From Allium sativum (taxonomy: Eukaryota > Streptophyta > Magnoliopsida > Asparagales > Amaryllidaceae): a stretch of 64,000 nucleotides of DNA. Both the position numbers and the translations under genes were made by a program. This document shows, piece after piece, positions 1-11,215 of this stretch. The notes beneath the pieces were generated by a model. The model was given only the letters and a program-made list of their open reading frames with translations, was not told the origin of the DNA and searched no databases. Location of the stretch: positions 357,799,863-357,863,862 of the forward strand of contig CM060915.1 in NCBI GenBank assembly GCA_030737875.1. Direction: 5' to 3'. Every line of letters begins with the position of its first letter. Within the stretch, counting starts at the first letter, position 1.

Positions 1-1399
1 AAATATTTAAAATAATTTATTTTAAATAATAACAACTAAAAATTTATTTAAATCAAAGTTAGAATGAATATATTTATTTTAATTATAAAAGGAGTTTGAA
101 ATAGCACGACATTTTGAAAATTTGAATTTAAACTTTGACTGAACGTACAGGATTCAAAATAAATCGGATTTCAGAAAAACCAAAAACATTTAAATCTGTT
201 TAAAAATATCTATCCAACAAATCTGAAAAATTGAAATTTCATAGCGGGAATAAAAAGTTATGGCCAGTTAAATATTCAAAATAGTCGCTATGGAATTTAA
301 TATAATATATAGCCCGTATAAATAGCCATTTTGCAAACGAGCTCCGTTTTTGATGAAACCGCCCTGGTTGGATCCGGAATGTCAAATTATTGCAGGATTC
401 CAATTTTCATAATTTTTGGAATTAATATGTGAGCATGGCAAAGGAAAATGTGTCTTGTTAATTTCGATCGACCAGAAAATGACCATTTTTCAAACTGATC
501 GTAATAACCGAATTGGGTTACGAAACATATCCCATTGTGTCCGGAATAGGGGTAATTAGCTGGGGGAGACAGTCGTTGGGTCTCGTTTGGAGTTCGGATG
601 GTTTAACAAGCTATTTTTGAATTAAGAAATTAAATAATTAAATAATATAGAAAATACTCTATAAATATGGTTGAAAATACGCTTAACCCTCACAATCCAT
701 ACAATAATCAAAGCAACTTCATACGGTAAAATTGTAGTACGCAACAAGCTCTATCACTTGAACGGTTATGATCGGATTAAATAAGGTATTATGTTCGAAT
801 TTCGTTCCTGAAGTGGTGACGTTGGCAGGCATTTTCTAATGCAGTTGGGGCCGCGAGTTCACTATGGTTGGGGGCGCAAGAAGGTGGCTCGAAGCCCGTT
901 GGCGTGGCATGTTCGGATAGATTTCTGGTAGCTCGGGGAAACATGCGACGGAGGATGTTTTAATCGAGGAAAATGGGTTTCGGTGTCTAGTAAAGCAGTG
1001 AAAAAGAAAGAGATTAATTCCCTAATGAAGTAATTAAACTATTTAATTATTTTAAATTATGTATCCAAGGTTTAAAATTCTATAACTCGATCAAATCAAA
1101 TCATAAATCAGTGAAACAAGTTTCTGTGGAATCGTACTGACAAGATCTACAACATGGAACAGACTAGAGCTTAAATGGAGCATGTTGAAAATTCAGACAA
1201 AAATCAAAGTGAGAAATTCTACTTTTTATATATAATTAAAATTTCTTAATCATGATACGCGATTTGATCTAGAATTGATGTTGTTGAATTATACGCTGTT
1301 AAATTCTATTTGTATGATATGTGATTTGATCTGTGATTGGGTTGTTATGTAGATTCATAGATTTGATGATGTTTGTATTGAATAAAACTATTGAAAACA

Positions 1400-2404
1400 A
1401 GAATACCAATTTTTGTTGAAAAAAAAATTATTGGATTAAAATTGTTAATTTGACAAATTAGAATTATTAGATTAAAATTGTCATCTTGACAAATTAGAAT
1501 TATTGGATTAAATATGTCATTTTTGTCATATCAATGTCATATAAAAATAGTAAAAACAAAAAGGACATTTTGTTGTAACAAAATAATTGAAATAAAAAAG
1601 GACATTCTGTTGTAAGAAATAGTGAAATCAAAATATACACTTTTGTAAAATTAGATTAGTTGAAATCAAAATATACATTTTTGTCAAATGAATTAATTAA
1701 ATCAAAACATACACTTTTGTCAAATTAGATTAGTTGAATCCAAAAATTAACATATTTGTTAATTAGAATTGTGTTTAACAAAAATTATCATTTTTGTTAA
1801 TTAGATTAGTTGGATAAAAAACTAACATATTTGTTAATTAGAATTGAGCTTAACAAAAATTATCATTTTTGTTTATTAGATGTGGTGAGTCAAAATTTAA
1901 CATTTTTGTTAATTAGAAAATAGTAAAACAAAAATTATCATTTTTGTTTATTAGATTAGTTGAAACAAAAATTAACATCTTTGTTAATTAGAATTTGAGT
2001 TAAATAAAAATTGTCATTTTTGTCAATTAGAAAGGTTGAAACAAAAATATACAATTTTGTCAATTAGAAAGGTTGAAACAAAAATATACATTTCTGTCAA
2101 TTAGAAAGGTTGAAACAAAAATATACATTTTTGTCAATTAGAAAGGTTGAAACAAAATATACATTTTTGTCAAATCATAATTGTTAAACAAAATATACAT
2201 TTTTGTCAAAAACATATTAGTTGAAACAAAAATATACATTTTGTCAAAATACAATTGTTGAGCAAAAATTTATATTTTGTCAAATACAATTGTTGAGCAA
2301 AAATATACATTTTATCAAAATACAATTGTTGAGCAAAAATATACATTTTTGTCAAATAATTTAGTTTACAAAAAAAATATTCATTTTTTTCAAAGTAGTT
2401 TAGT

Positions 2405-2448
<44 letters not shown>

Positions 2449-3150
2449 CAAAGTAGTTTAGTTAAACAAAAATATTCATTTTTGTCAAATAATTTAGTTG
2501 AAACAAAAATATTCATTTTTGTCAAAATAGTTTAGTTGAAACAAAAATATTCATTTTTATCGAAATAGTTTAGTTGAACAAAAATATTCATTTTTGTCAA
2601 AGTAGTGTGGTTGAAACAAAATATACATTTTTGTCAAAATATAGCTGTTGAAACAAAATGTATATTTTGTCAAATATGATGGTTGAAAACAAAAAGTTAC
2701 ATTTTTGTTAAATAAGGTTTAAGTAAAACAAAAATTACATTTTCATTAATTAGAAAAGAGTTTAAACAAAAATTCATTTTTGTTAATTAGATTTGAGTTA
2801 AAACAAAAATAACATTTTTTGTTAAATAGATTTGTGTTAAAGCAAAAATATTAATTTTGTTGAAACAGAATTGTCAAAAAAAGACCATTTTTATTTATTT
2901 TGTTAAAATGGAATTTTAGACAAAAATGAAATTATCACTTTTATTTATTTTGTTAAACTAGAATTGTTAACAAAATGAAATCATCACTTTTATGCATTTT
3001 GTTAAAACGGAATTTTAGACAAAATGAAATTATCACTTTTATTCATTTTGTTAAATTAGAATTGTTAACAATATGAAGTTATCAATTTAAATCATTTTGT
3101 TGAAATAGATTTATCAACAAAAATGAATGAATCACTTTTTATGCATTTTG
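1400..3150. repeat. AT-rich minisatellite inside LTR F
   Basis: A long array of degenerate units of about 37-60 bp. The recurrent word is CAAAAATATACATTTTTGT followed by CAAATTAG or CAATTAGAAAGGTTGAAA. Each unit is itself an imperfect inverted repeat (CAAAAAT against ATTTTTG). Unit sequence drifts along the array, from ATTATCATTTTTGTTAATTAG near 1,800 to ATATTCATTTTTGTC near 2,500 and GAAATTATCACTTTTAT near 2,950. It lies between the first third of the LTR and the mid-LTR block. Family A carries an unrelated minisatellite at the same relative place. Confidence 0.85.
2408..2445. repeat. (AT)19 microsatellite
   Basis: A perfect AT dinucleotide run of 38 bases interrupts the minisatellite of LTR F. 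Confidence 0.95.
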
Positions 3151-3159
3151 TTGAAATTG

Positions 3160-3420
3160 AATTTATATGCAATGTTAAAATATCATTTTATTGACGATGC
3201 ATACATTAGAATTTATATGTATTGTTAAAATATCATTTTATTGACGATGCATATATTAGAATTTAAATGAAATGATAAAATATCATTTTATTGATGATGC
3301 ATATATTAGAATTTATATGCAAAGCTAAAATATCATTTTATTGACAATGCATATATTAAAATTTGTATGCAAAGTCAAAGAATTATTTTTATTGATAATA
3401 CATACATTAGAATTTGTATG
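3160..3420. repeat. 50-bp tandem repeat, about five units
   Basis: Units start at 3160, 3210, 3260, 3310 and 3360 with an exact 50-bp step. Each begins AATTTATATG, contains AAAATATCATTTTATTGA and ends with GATGCATATATTAG. The last units are more diverged. This is the most regular part of the F-LTR repeat block. Confidence 0.85.
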
Positions 3421-3804
3421 TAAGATAAAGTGTTATTTTTATTGTCAAAATATGCATTGAAACTTTATACAAATAAAATATTCCTTTTTCTTTTTTAAAG
3501 CTAAAAATAGAAATACAAATAAAAACTAGCTTTTTGTTTGTCATTAGCTCAATTGTCATGTAAATAAAATATATTTTAGTGGACATTATGAACAAGCAGA
3601 TATGATATGCCAATAAAACGTTCTTTTATTTGGCGTGTTAAATACGTTAGTGGAATCGTCAAATAGTGTATATTTATATATAGTTTTTTATATATATAAA
3701 TATAAATTAAAATTAAACGAGTAGCGTGCGGTAGTTCGTGTTTTGGAATCGTAAATTTAAACGATTATACCGAAAGATGCGACCGTCAGATTTACCAAAA
3801 CTGG

Positions 3805-3809
3805 AACCT
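3805..3809. repeat. Target-site duplication of element D, left copy (AACCT)
   Basis: AACCT directly precedes the LTR end TGTCACG at 3,810. The same five bases follow the opposite LTR end at 17,583-17,587. Five bases is the usual duplication length for Ty3/gypsy integrases. Removing D and one copy rejoins the F LTR as ...GGAACCT/TTAGGACC..., which parallels GGAACCATTGGGTTC in LTR A. Confidence 0.93.
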
Positions 3810-4147
3810 TGTCACGAAAAGGAATTTCGCTCGGTCCGAACCAGTCGCTAAACCGACCCAGACCGTTCGAAACGCCCTATCGTTTGAGAACATGACAAAA
3901 TAGAACGCATACAAAAGAACATTTCATTGTATATTACAACAATGCATCAGATTACAAGAATATACAGAGTATAAAAGAATATTACATAGAAATATCAGAG
4001 ATTTAAATTACATTTAGATACATCGCAGCGGAAAATAATACAATACACAACTAGAAGGAGATATACGGATACAAAGCTTTCCGGATATCGTTCCAGCTGT
4101 AAACCAGGATCCTGTGAATATAAATCTGCAAAACCGAAACTACTAGC

Positions 4148-4430
4148 TGCCCGTGTCAAAATAGGGGCACCCAGAGTTTAGGTTAAAACAATAAACTCCA
4201 GGTCAGTCATGGGACTGGTGTGAGAACTAAAACAGTTATAAATCTTTATTTTAAAGTTAGGTAAATCAAGGGACCACGCCGCTAACGCGGAACGGGTTTC
4301 CTCCCAAGAATACCAGTGCATAACACCAACAGCGCAATGCTAAGTAAAGAAAAATGAAGCTGTTATAAGACCCAGGTCCTATCACACAATGCAACGCAAG
4401 CCGGGGGATAGGGTTTTCCCTTATAACAGC
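4148..4430 (-). other. Four-helix structured module, LTR D 3' copy
   Basis: On the minus strand, helix 1 is a 72-nt hairpin (4,359-4,430) with an 11-bp perfect outer stem, GCTGTTATAAG with CTTATAACAGC, and inner pairings ACCC/GGGT and CCTATC/GATAGG. Helix 2 is CAGTC-CCAT-GACTG (4,204-4,217). Helix 3 is GAGTTTA with TAAACTC. Helix 4 is TGCCC with GGGCA (ending 4,148). All helices recur in LTRs A, B, C, E and F with compensatory changes. This is an inference of RNA or DNA structure from sequence pairing only. Confidence 0.7.
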
Positions 4431-6969
4431 CAAAGAATGCTTGATACGTTTAAAACAAATCATTTGATACTATAATAAGTGCATAGTGTATAAAACAACT
4501 TCAAATCATAAGTATCAATCATAGACGACATGAGCGTCCCATGCCACTGTGTCGCCATGTATAGGTTTACAAATAAAACCGCAAATGTCACGTATTTGGA
4601 AATTGTATTTCCATCTATGAACCGAGGCAAAAGATAGTCCTCAACCGATTCGAGACAATCTAGCCCATGTCTCAGGTCCCAGACTCAGGTGGGCCTTGGA
4701 TCGTCAGGGCCGGTCCACCGATGTGGATTATTATGCCTGAACACTACGTCTCTCCGCCCTTTGGGGCGTAAATGAGCCAACGAATGGCTCCATCGGACCC
4801 GGATCGTCCGATCTAACCGAGGCGCCTCGCAACAGAAACAACCACACAGGTGAAAAGAATATAAATGTCAGGGCTGGTAGGTCACTGACACCACCCTAGC
4901 TAGAAAGAAACGCATGCCCTCCCTGATGTCCTCTCCCGTTTCTGGTTCACAACCGGGGTGTGAGGCTCGCGAATTCACGTTACACAAAGCTGTGCCACAC
5001 AGGCTGTGCTTTGATCATCACCACAAGACTTTGCTTTTCAACAGAAGCCTCGATCAATTGCCACTTAGGCATGCCACACAGGCAATTCACTCCATGCGTT
5101 TGATATCCATCAATATATAACCCCTGAGCTCGTACGTCTCAGAGAAGGGCGTTAAGCAAGAGAATAAATTCTCCGCCGCCAAACAGATATATATTTAATA
5201 GAGATCAATCACACGGACTAAAATCCAATGTCAGACACACAGTCCATTTACAAGTCCGTTCTGGGTCTGAACGAAACCGGAGGCACCTAGTACCCCGCAT
5301 ATCCATCGATCTCCAAGTACGTCTGGACGATCACCAACTGTTTCCATCTTCTTGGGTGTACAGCCCAATCAAGATCATCAGTAATAACCCCAAACGACGT
5401 GAAGACTTCCGGTCTTCGACCATCGTCTTCATCTTCGACACCACGTCGAATCAGTTATTCAGAATGGGATAAACCCGGTCTTTCTGAATAACTCGCGTAT
5501 ATTTTATAAAAGTGTTACACAAACACAACATACGCCTCATTCCAACTCAGAATATTCTTTTATTCAAATATTCCTATACTTTGGGAAAAGTTCCCATTAA
5601 TTTTATCCAAGATAAATTCTTTAAATTTATTCTTTAATCTCCTTTGAATATCAATTCAAACTAGTCGGGATTATCGAACCACACCGAAGTAATCATTTAT
5701 TTTATTTTCCTAATCCCAACCTACTCATCCCATGAAGTAAAACCGGTAGTACTTCATATCTAACACCACAGTGTTATCGGTAATTCAATTACCATTTCAC
5801 GTTCAAATCTAATTAAAGATTTAACTATCGCTTGGAGTAAAACTGGTGATACTCCATTCTCGATCTTTTCAATCTATTTAAAGATTCATTAAAACTCCAC
5901 TTAGTTTTAATCGTTAACTGGGTTAAAGAATCAGTGCCATTTAAAACACGGTTCACGATATACCCAAAATCACATTCATTAATTATCGGGTTAAAGAACG
6001 AGTGTTATTTAAAACACTGTTCACGATAAACCCAAAAATCAATATCAATTCAATTCCAATTAAATATTATTTAATTGGTACACTTCATTAAATCTAAATA
6101 AAAAGATTTAATCTTTTCTCAACTGGGTTCAAGAACAGTGTTAGTGAAGACACCATTCACGACAAACCCAAATCACATTTGATATTCAATACAAGGCTCT
6201 GAATAGAAAATATATCGGCTTATATTCAATATCAAATTCTACTACTAACAAATGTCGTATTGAAAATAACGATATAAATATATATCTTTCAAATTTCCAT
6301 AACAACATCTGTATAATCACGAATTCCAACATCGAAATATTCCGAAGACAATTTTGATTCAAATCCACTCCAATGCAATCATTGGAAATTCTGGTTATTT
6401 TCAAAACCCCTTTTTTTTATTCAATTTATTTATTTAAAAATAAATAGAATTATAATTCTAGTTCAAAACTAGTTCATTTCGATAAAAATCTATTTTTATC
6501 TTTTCAAATATGGAGTTTTTCATCCCAATTCTTTCTAAATCATTTCTAATGATTTTACATAAATTATTACTATTTTTAATAATTTTATCAAGGCCCGTAC
6601 AGTCGATTTCCATCAACGGCCATCGAACTGCACTTACAGCGACCTTTTTCAAATTTGATTTGGACATAATTCCAAATCCAACCGTTAGATTTCTAATTTC
6701 TAATATCCATTAGAAAGCTCTTTTCGATACGAACCCAACGGTTCCGGTTTTAGGAGAATCCGACGGTCGGATCTCCCGCAATATCCATTCGAAGTAAATG
6801 GTCGAAATTCGCGAACTGCCGCGGCGCGGCGCGTTCAATTCAGGCCATTATATTATATATATAATATATAATATATACTTCGTCGATTTCAATTCAAAAC
6901 GTGCTTTATAAATCGTTTTAAATTCATTTCAAATTGATTTCAATTCAAATTGATTTCTAATTCCATTGC

Positions 6970-7210
6970 AGTTCGTTTTCCATTCAATTCAATTTCAATT
7001 TGAATTCATTTCTATTCAATTTCAATTCGAATTCATTTCTATTCAATTTCAATTCGAATTCATTTCTATTCGAATTCATTTCGAATTCATTTATATTCAA
7101 TTTCAATTCGAATTCATTTATATTCAATTTCAATTCGAATTCATTTCTATTCAATTTCAATTCGAATTCATTTCTATTCAATTTCAATTCGAATTCATTT
7201 CTTTTCAAAA
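6970..7210. repeat. 27-bp GAATTC-type minisatellite in D 3' LTR
   Basis: Tandem 27-bp units read ATTCAATTTCAATTCGAATTC(ATTTCT). Because 27 is a multiple of three and the unit has no stop in several frames, it gives low-complexity open frames on both strands that should not be taken for proteins. The same array is at 14,390-14,610, and a related A/G-rich version is in the E LTRs near 50,200-50,450. Confidence 0.9.
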
Positions 7211-8072
7211 TTTCAGATTTTGAAATCACTTTCGATATTCATTATAAAATGAATAAAATCGATATATATATCGTTCACGTCAAAATGGCGTCAATCTAAT
7301 CAATACGGCTTCATATATTCCTATTTTCAAATATTCGATTTCAAATATTTCTTTTTCAAATATTTCTTTTTCAAAACTGGAATGAGGCCCAATCAATTAC
7401 CATATAATGTTAATTATATGGATTTTCTACAACACATGTATATAATAGCATTGAAAAATAATCAACCATCAACCAAAGTGCACTACACTGTATAAGCATC
7501 AAATATAGATATCTAACGCTTATAACAGCCTGTCAATCAATCGATCGACATACAACTAAACAATCGGGATTAGTGTACGTCAAATATCATCCCAATACCC
7601 GTGTGGGGTTTCAAGCAATCAAACACAGATTTTTATTTGTGCAGTTGGGCGATGTGTAAAATTTATCGTCCCAATCAATGTCCTTCAAATAGGTGTACAT
7701 AAACAAACCGTCCGGTTTGTAAATGAATATTTATTTATTCACATTCACGTTAAAAATTATATTTTTAACGATCAAACTATTTTATTCAACCTATGAATTT
7801 TCTATTCAGTCCATTCTTTAAATAAAATGATATTTTTATTTTCTAACTTATTTTAGAAAATTTCGGCGGCATAACGACACGATACTAGAAACGGGACAAG
7901 GCCTAGCCTTATCCCCGGTCCAGTGAAGGCCCACGCCATTCACACATCAATCAAATTCACCAAACCATTCAATTCAAACCAAATAATTTAACCAACTACA
8001 CAACCAAACAATTTAACAAACAAGCCATCCATGGTCTGTGGATGACGGGTGTCAGGTGCTACTAAGCACCGT

Positions 8073-8841
8073 CTGCATCCTAATATATATATATATAACT
8101 AGAAAATTTAAATTGAAAGGTGAGAAGTTCTCACATATAGCTATCCAATCATCTTGACTCTTCTTTGATGGAAATCTTCATTGTTATCGCACTTTCGTCA
8201 TCTTCGTTGCCCGAAGCCACTACATATATAAAAATCGAATTTTTACTACGCTATTCAATATATAAAAATCATATTTTTATTTCGATGTTCAATATATAAA
8301 AATCTAATTTTTACTTCGAGGTTCAATATATAAAAATCATAACTTTATACTAGCATAAAAATCCTATTTTTATTTTACTACTCATATAATAAAAATCATA
8401 TTTTTATTATGTTATTCATATAAAAATCCCATTTATTTGGATAAAAATCCCCTTTCCATACGAATAAAACCATAGCTTCATCCGAATAAAAATCCCAACT
8501 TTATACGAATAAAAATCTCGTCTTTTTTTTATCAAAGATCATTTCTTTTTCATTTTTAAAAAAAAATCAAGTCCTCTTCATTCTATTTTTTCTATCTTTA
8601 ATCTAACTTTTTATTATAAAAATATAAACTGATCTTCTTTTACTATGATATATATATATATATATAAATTCAGTTTTTCTTTCTTTATTGCTATTTCTAT
8701 TTTATATTTTCAAGATCAATTCTATTTTATATTTCATTTTTAAAATTTCAGATTTTATAAACTATAATATATATAAAATTTTCAGATGTTTATAACAATA
8801 CAAATTAAATAAATTAATCACGTTAGAAAAAGAAATGTTAC
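8073..8841 (-). other. Putative LTR-internal intron, D 3' LTR
   Basis: On the minus strand a GC-rich segment ends at GAAGAG/GTAACATTT (donor GT at 8,841-8,840). An AT-rich stretch of 769 nt follows and ends at GGATGCAG/ACGG (acceptor AG at 8,074-8,073). The acceptor word GGATGCAG is shared with B, C and E. The strong GC-to-AT contrast across the donor is typical of plant introns. No transcript evidence is available here. Confidence 0.45.
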
Positions 8842-10176
8842 CTCTTCGTTCTGCCTGGACCAAGCAAGAAGACCCCGTCGTTGTTGAAACCCATTCTCAC
8901 CAAAGCCAAAAGCCACCTGTACGCGCCAAAAAGGAAGGCCGGACGTCAGAGGGTGGCCGGAGGTCTAACGCGGTGGTGGTGAAGGTTGTGGGGGTGGCGG
9001 CTACCTCTAGGGTTTGGGTTGGGTGCGGATTTGGTCGGTTTGGGGAGCGGTTTAATCTAAGGAGGGAGGGGAGAGCGGCAGAGGCCGATGACTGGAGGGG
9101 GGGGGGAAGGAAGGAGAAGCGGCGGCGTCTGGATGCTCCGGCGATGCGTTGATGAAGGGATCGGGGAAGAGGGTCAACACGTATATTTTTTCTTTTCTGG
9201 TAATCGGTTTTCGATTATGACCGAAGGAAGGGGGCTTTGACCGGTCAAGGGAGGGAAAAGAAAAGGGAGTGTATATATATAATTATATTATTTTAATTCG
9301 TTTAATTTCAAAAAGCAACTTTTAATTTCGAACTCGAAACGAAACCCAACGACTGTCGTCCCTAGCTAATCACCCCCATTCCGAACACAATGGGATATGT
9401 CCCGTAAGCTGATTTGACCGTTACGATCAGTTTTCTTCAAATTTGAAATATAAATTAATATAACGTTCAAAATTGATTTTAACGTACATTTCAATTTACC
9501 GGGGCCACATACTAACTCTAAAAATTCCCGAAAAATTATTTCTAGCTTCGTATTGACGATACGGTCCTAACAAAACTAATTTCATTGAATTCTGAGACCG
9601 TTTGAAAAATGGTCATTTTCCAGTCGATTAAAAACAACTGAAACTGGTCAAACGCGTTTTCCTCTGCCACGCTCACATATTGATTCGAAAAATTATGAAA
9701 TTTGAAACCTAACAATAATTTTACATCCCGGACCCAACAAAATTGGTTTCGTCGAATTCCGAGGACGTTTGCAAAATGTCCATTTTTAAGGGCCTGAATT
9801 CCATAGCGACTATTCAGAATTTTCAACTGGACATATCTTTTGATTCCCGCTATGAAATTTTGATTCTCCGGATTCGATAGAAAGATATTATCAATTAGAT
9901 CCTATCATTTTTGGTTTCACTAAGATCCAGATTGTTTTGCACCCGGTACATTCAATTGAAGTTTGAAATCGAATTATCGAACTACCGCGCCATTTTCAAT
10001 TCTATTTATAATTATATATAAATTTTTATATTCTAACGACGGCGTATATAATATATACATTGAATTCCATTCAAAATAAATTTCACGTCGATATTAATTC
10101 ATTTTAAATAATCAAAATTCGCTAAAATTGCCAAAATAAAAATTTTAAACTGGCCTAGAATTTCCGGGTTATTACA

Positions 10177-10191
10177 ATCTCCCCCACTTAA
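10177..10191 (-). promoter_or_regulatory. Polypurine tract of element D
   Basis: On the minus strand TTTAAGTGGGGGAGAT directly abuts the LTR start TGTAAT. It primes plus-strand DNA synthesis. It is preceded by TCGGGGACGAAAAG, the same context as in E and in the coding core at 29,490-29,526. Confidence 0.9.
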
Positions 10192-11074
10192 AACTTTTCG
10201 TCCCCGAAAAGGAACAAAGTCGAAAGTGGTTTGATTAATCAACCCTACGATCGATCAGGCTTCCATTCTCCAACCTTTCAGTTTCTGAGAATTTTCAAAA
10301 ATTTCAAAAATTTGGCTAACACCCTAAATTTTTGAAAAATTTCGCCATAACCTCCCCTGCACCGGGAGCATCGGGGAATTTCAAATAGCTTCCCCGGTCC
10401 TTCAGATCTCAAAAAGAAAAAGAAAAAGCCAAGCGGCTAGCCAATAGGCTCACAAAATCATCATCACCCAAACAAAACAGGAAATTATGTAGTAAACATG
10501 TACCTATTTGTCGGGCAAACAAATTTTATTCTCTGGCTCTAGCCTCCTTGCTATGACCTGTTCAATACAAGTACATGTATATACAAGCAAATGCGACTAA
10601 TTTTCAGTATAGTTCAATATGTGATTCAATTAGGCTAAATGGCTAAAAATTAGCAAACAAATAAACAAACAACGCAAACATCAATCAATTAGTGAATTAG
10701 AGTTTCAAATTCATAATTTTGATACATATACAGAAAATCATGTTTTGATGCCAAATCACAACAATGAATTCTAGCTATATTAGTTTTGGTTCTCACACCA
10801 GTCTAATGGAAATATGTAGAAAATCACACCTTCGAAACTCGAACATAAATGTTGATGATGCGATCGCTATCATCAATATCATCTTCGGGCGACTAGAGTG
10901 CGATGCTATATCTATCCAATATATTAAAACTTTGAATATACGTTTGCAAGGCGTATATGCAAATTCTTTATATACTGAATTGTCCAAATAAATACAAATA
11001 AATAATCAAATACGAATAATTGATTTAAATTTTCAAAACAAAATTGGTTTTCATTTGAAAAACATACTCTTCAC

Positions 11075-11141
11075 ACTCGTTCTAGGATACTACTGATCCT
11101 ATCTCTAACGAGTCATTCTAATTGGATATTACTAATCCAAT
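11075..11141 (-). other. Leader hairpin pair downstream of D primer-binding site
   Basis: Read on the minus strand, the first hairpin is ATTGGAT, loop TAGTAAT, ATCCAAT (11,121-11,141). The second (11,075-11,113) has an outer stem ACTCGTT/AACGAGT, a 5-nt AGAGA bulge on one side, and an inner stem TAGGAT/ATCCTA with loop CAGTAGT. D has the best-paired version in the window. The same fold with changed but still paired bases is in B, C, E and the coding core. The position just after the primer-binding site suggests RNA packaging or dimerisation. Confidence 0.75.
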
Positions 11142-11201
11142 ATCTGATGAATTCTTTCGTATGGTTCTAATGTGCCTTGTTCTCTAGCTTTGTAAACCAA
11201 A

Positions 11202-11213
11202 GCTCTGATACAA
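11202..11213 (-). promoter_or_regulatory. Primer-binding site of element D
   Basis: The minus strand reads TTGTATCAGAGC, two bases inside the 5' LTR end. It matches the 3' end of initiator-Met tRNA except for one base (TTG where B, C and E have TGG). It primes minus-strand synthesis. The mismatch may have arisen after insertion. Confidence 0.88.
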
Positions 11214-11215
11214 AC

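Larger units (their letters stand above)
1..3809 (+). mobile_element. LTR of family F, left part (start outside window, split by element D)
   Basis: The first 500 bases align by eye with the start of the family-A LTR at about 29,590 onward: the AT-rich opening, then the 'GTCGCTATGGAATTTAATA' block and the 'CCATTTTGCAAACGA' block. The window therefore opens roughly 70 bases inside an LTR read on the plus strand. From about 1,400 to 3,660 it is an AT-rich minisatellite. At 3,720-3,809 it reaches the conserved mid-LTR block (GTAGTTCGTG, then ACGATTATACCGAAAGATGCGACCGTC), which also occurs in the A, D and E LTRs. It stops mid-block at 3,809, where element D is inserted, and resumes at 17,588. No protein gene is visible. 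Family F is a diverged relative of family A. Confidence 0.85.
3810..10176 (-). mobile_element. Element D, 3' LTR
   Basis: Read on the minus strand it starts TGTAATAACCCGGAAATTC at 10,176 and ends GTGACA at 3,810. In order it contains a duplicated U3 module (9,540-9,800), a GC-rich candidate leader exon (8,842-9,170), a putative intron (8,073-8,841) with an AT-rich minisatellite (8,220-8,520), a GAATTC-type 27-bp repeat (6,970-7,210), the mid-LTR block (6,600-6,840) and the four-helix module (4,148-4,430). Short open frames on either strand here are not supported as genes. Confidence 0.93.
10177..11215 (-). mobile_element. Element D internal region (non-coding)
   Basis: 1,039 bp between the D LTRs, read on the minus strand. 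It starts with the primer-binding site (11,202-11,213), then two leader hairpins (11,075-11,141). A body with no gag, pol or other recognisable gene follows. Near the other end is a conserved block (about 10,318-10,440: AGCCGCTTGG, CTCCCGGTGCAGGGGAGG) and finally the polypurine tract at 10,177-10,191. The open frames at 10,764-10,991 on both strands overlap each other and show no family resemblance. It is colinear with the internal region of E. Confidence 0.9.

Noticed and set aside
1400..3420. Regular short repeats that could suggest a CRISPR array
   Set aside because: Eukaryotic context, units directly adjacent with drifting sequence and no unique spacers. It is a minisatellite.
6966..7299. 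Low-complexity frames of QFQFEFISI type on both strands
   Set aside because: Translation of a 27-bp minisatellite whose length is a multiple of three.
8835..9152. 105-residue frame in GC-rich DNA (and 16,244-16,558)
   Set aside because: Antisense to the candidate leader exon of D. The two D copies differ in length through G-run changes, and there is no recognisable domain.
9542..9826. 94-residue frame repeated in all D and E LTRs (also 16,948, 47,596, 55,029)
   Set aside because: It covers the duplicated U3 module upstream of the predicted TATA. About ten D/E differences change residues, so there is no sign of protein constraint. Its repetition only reflects the LTR copies.
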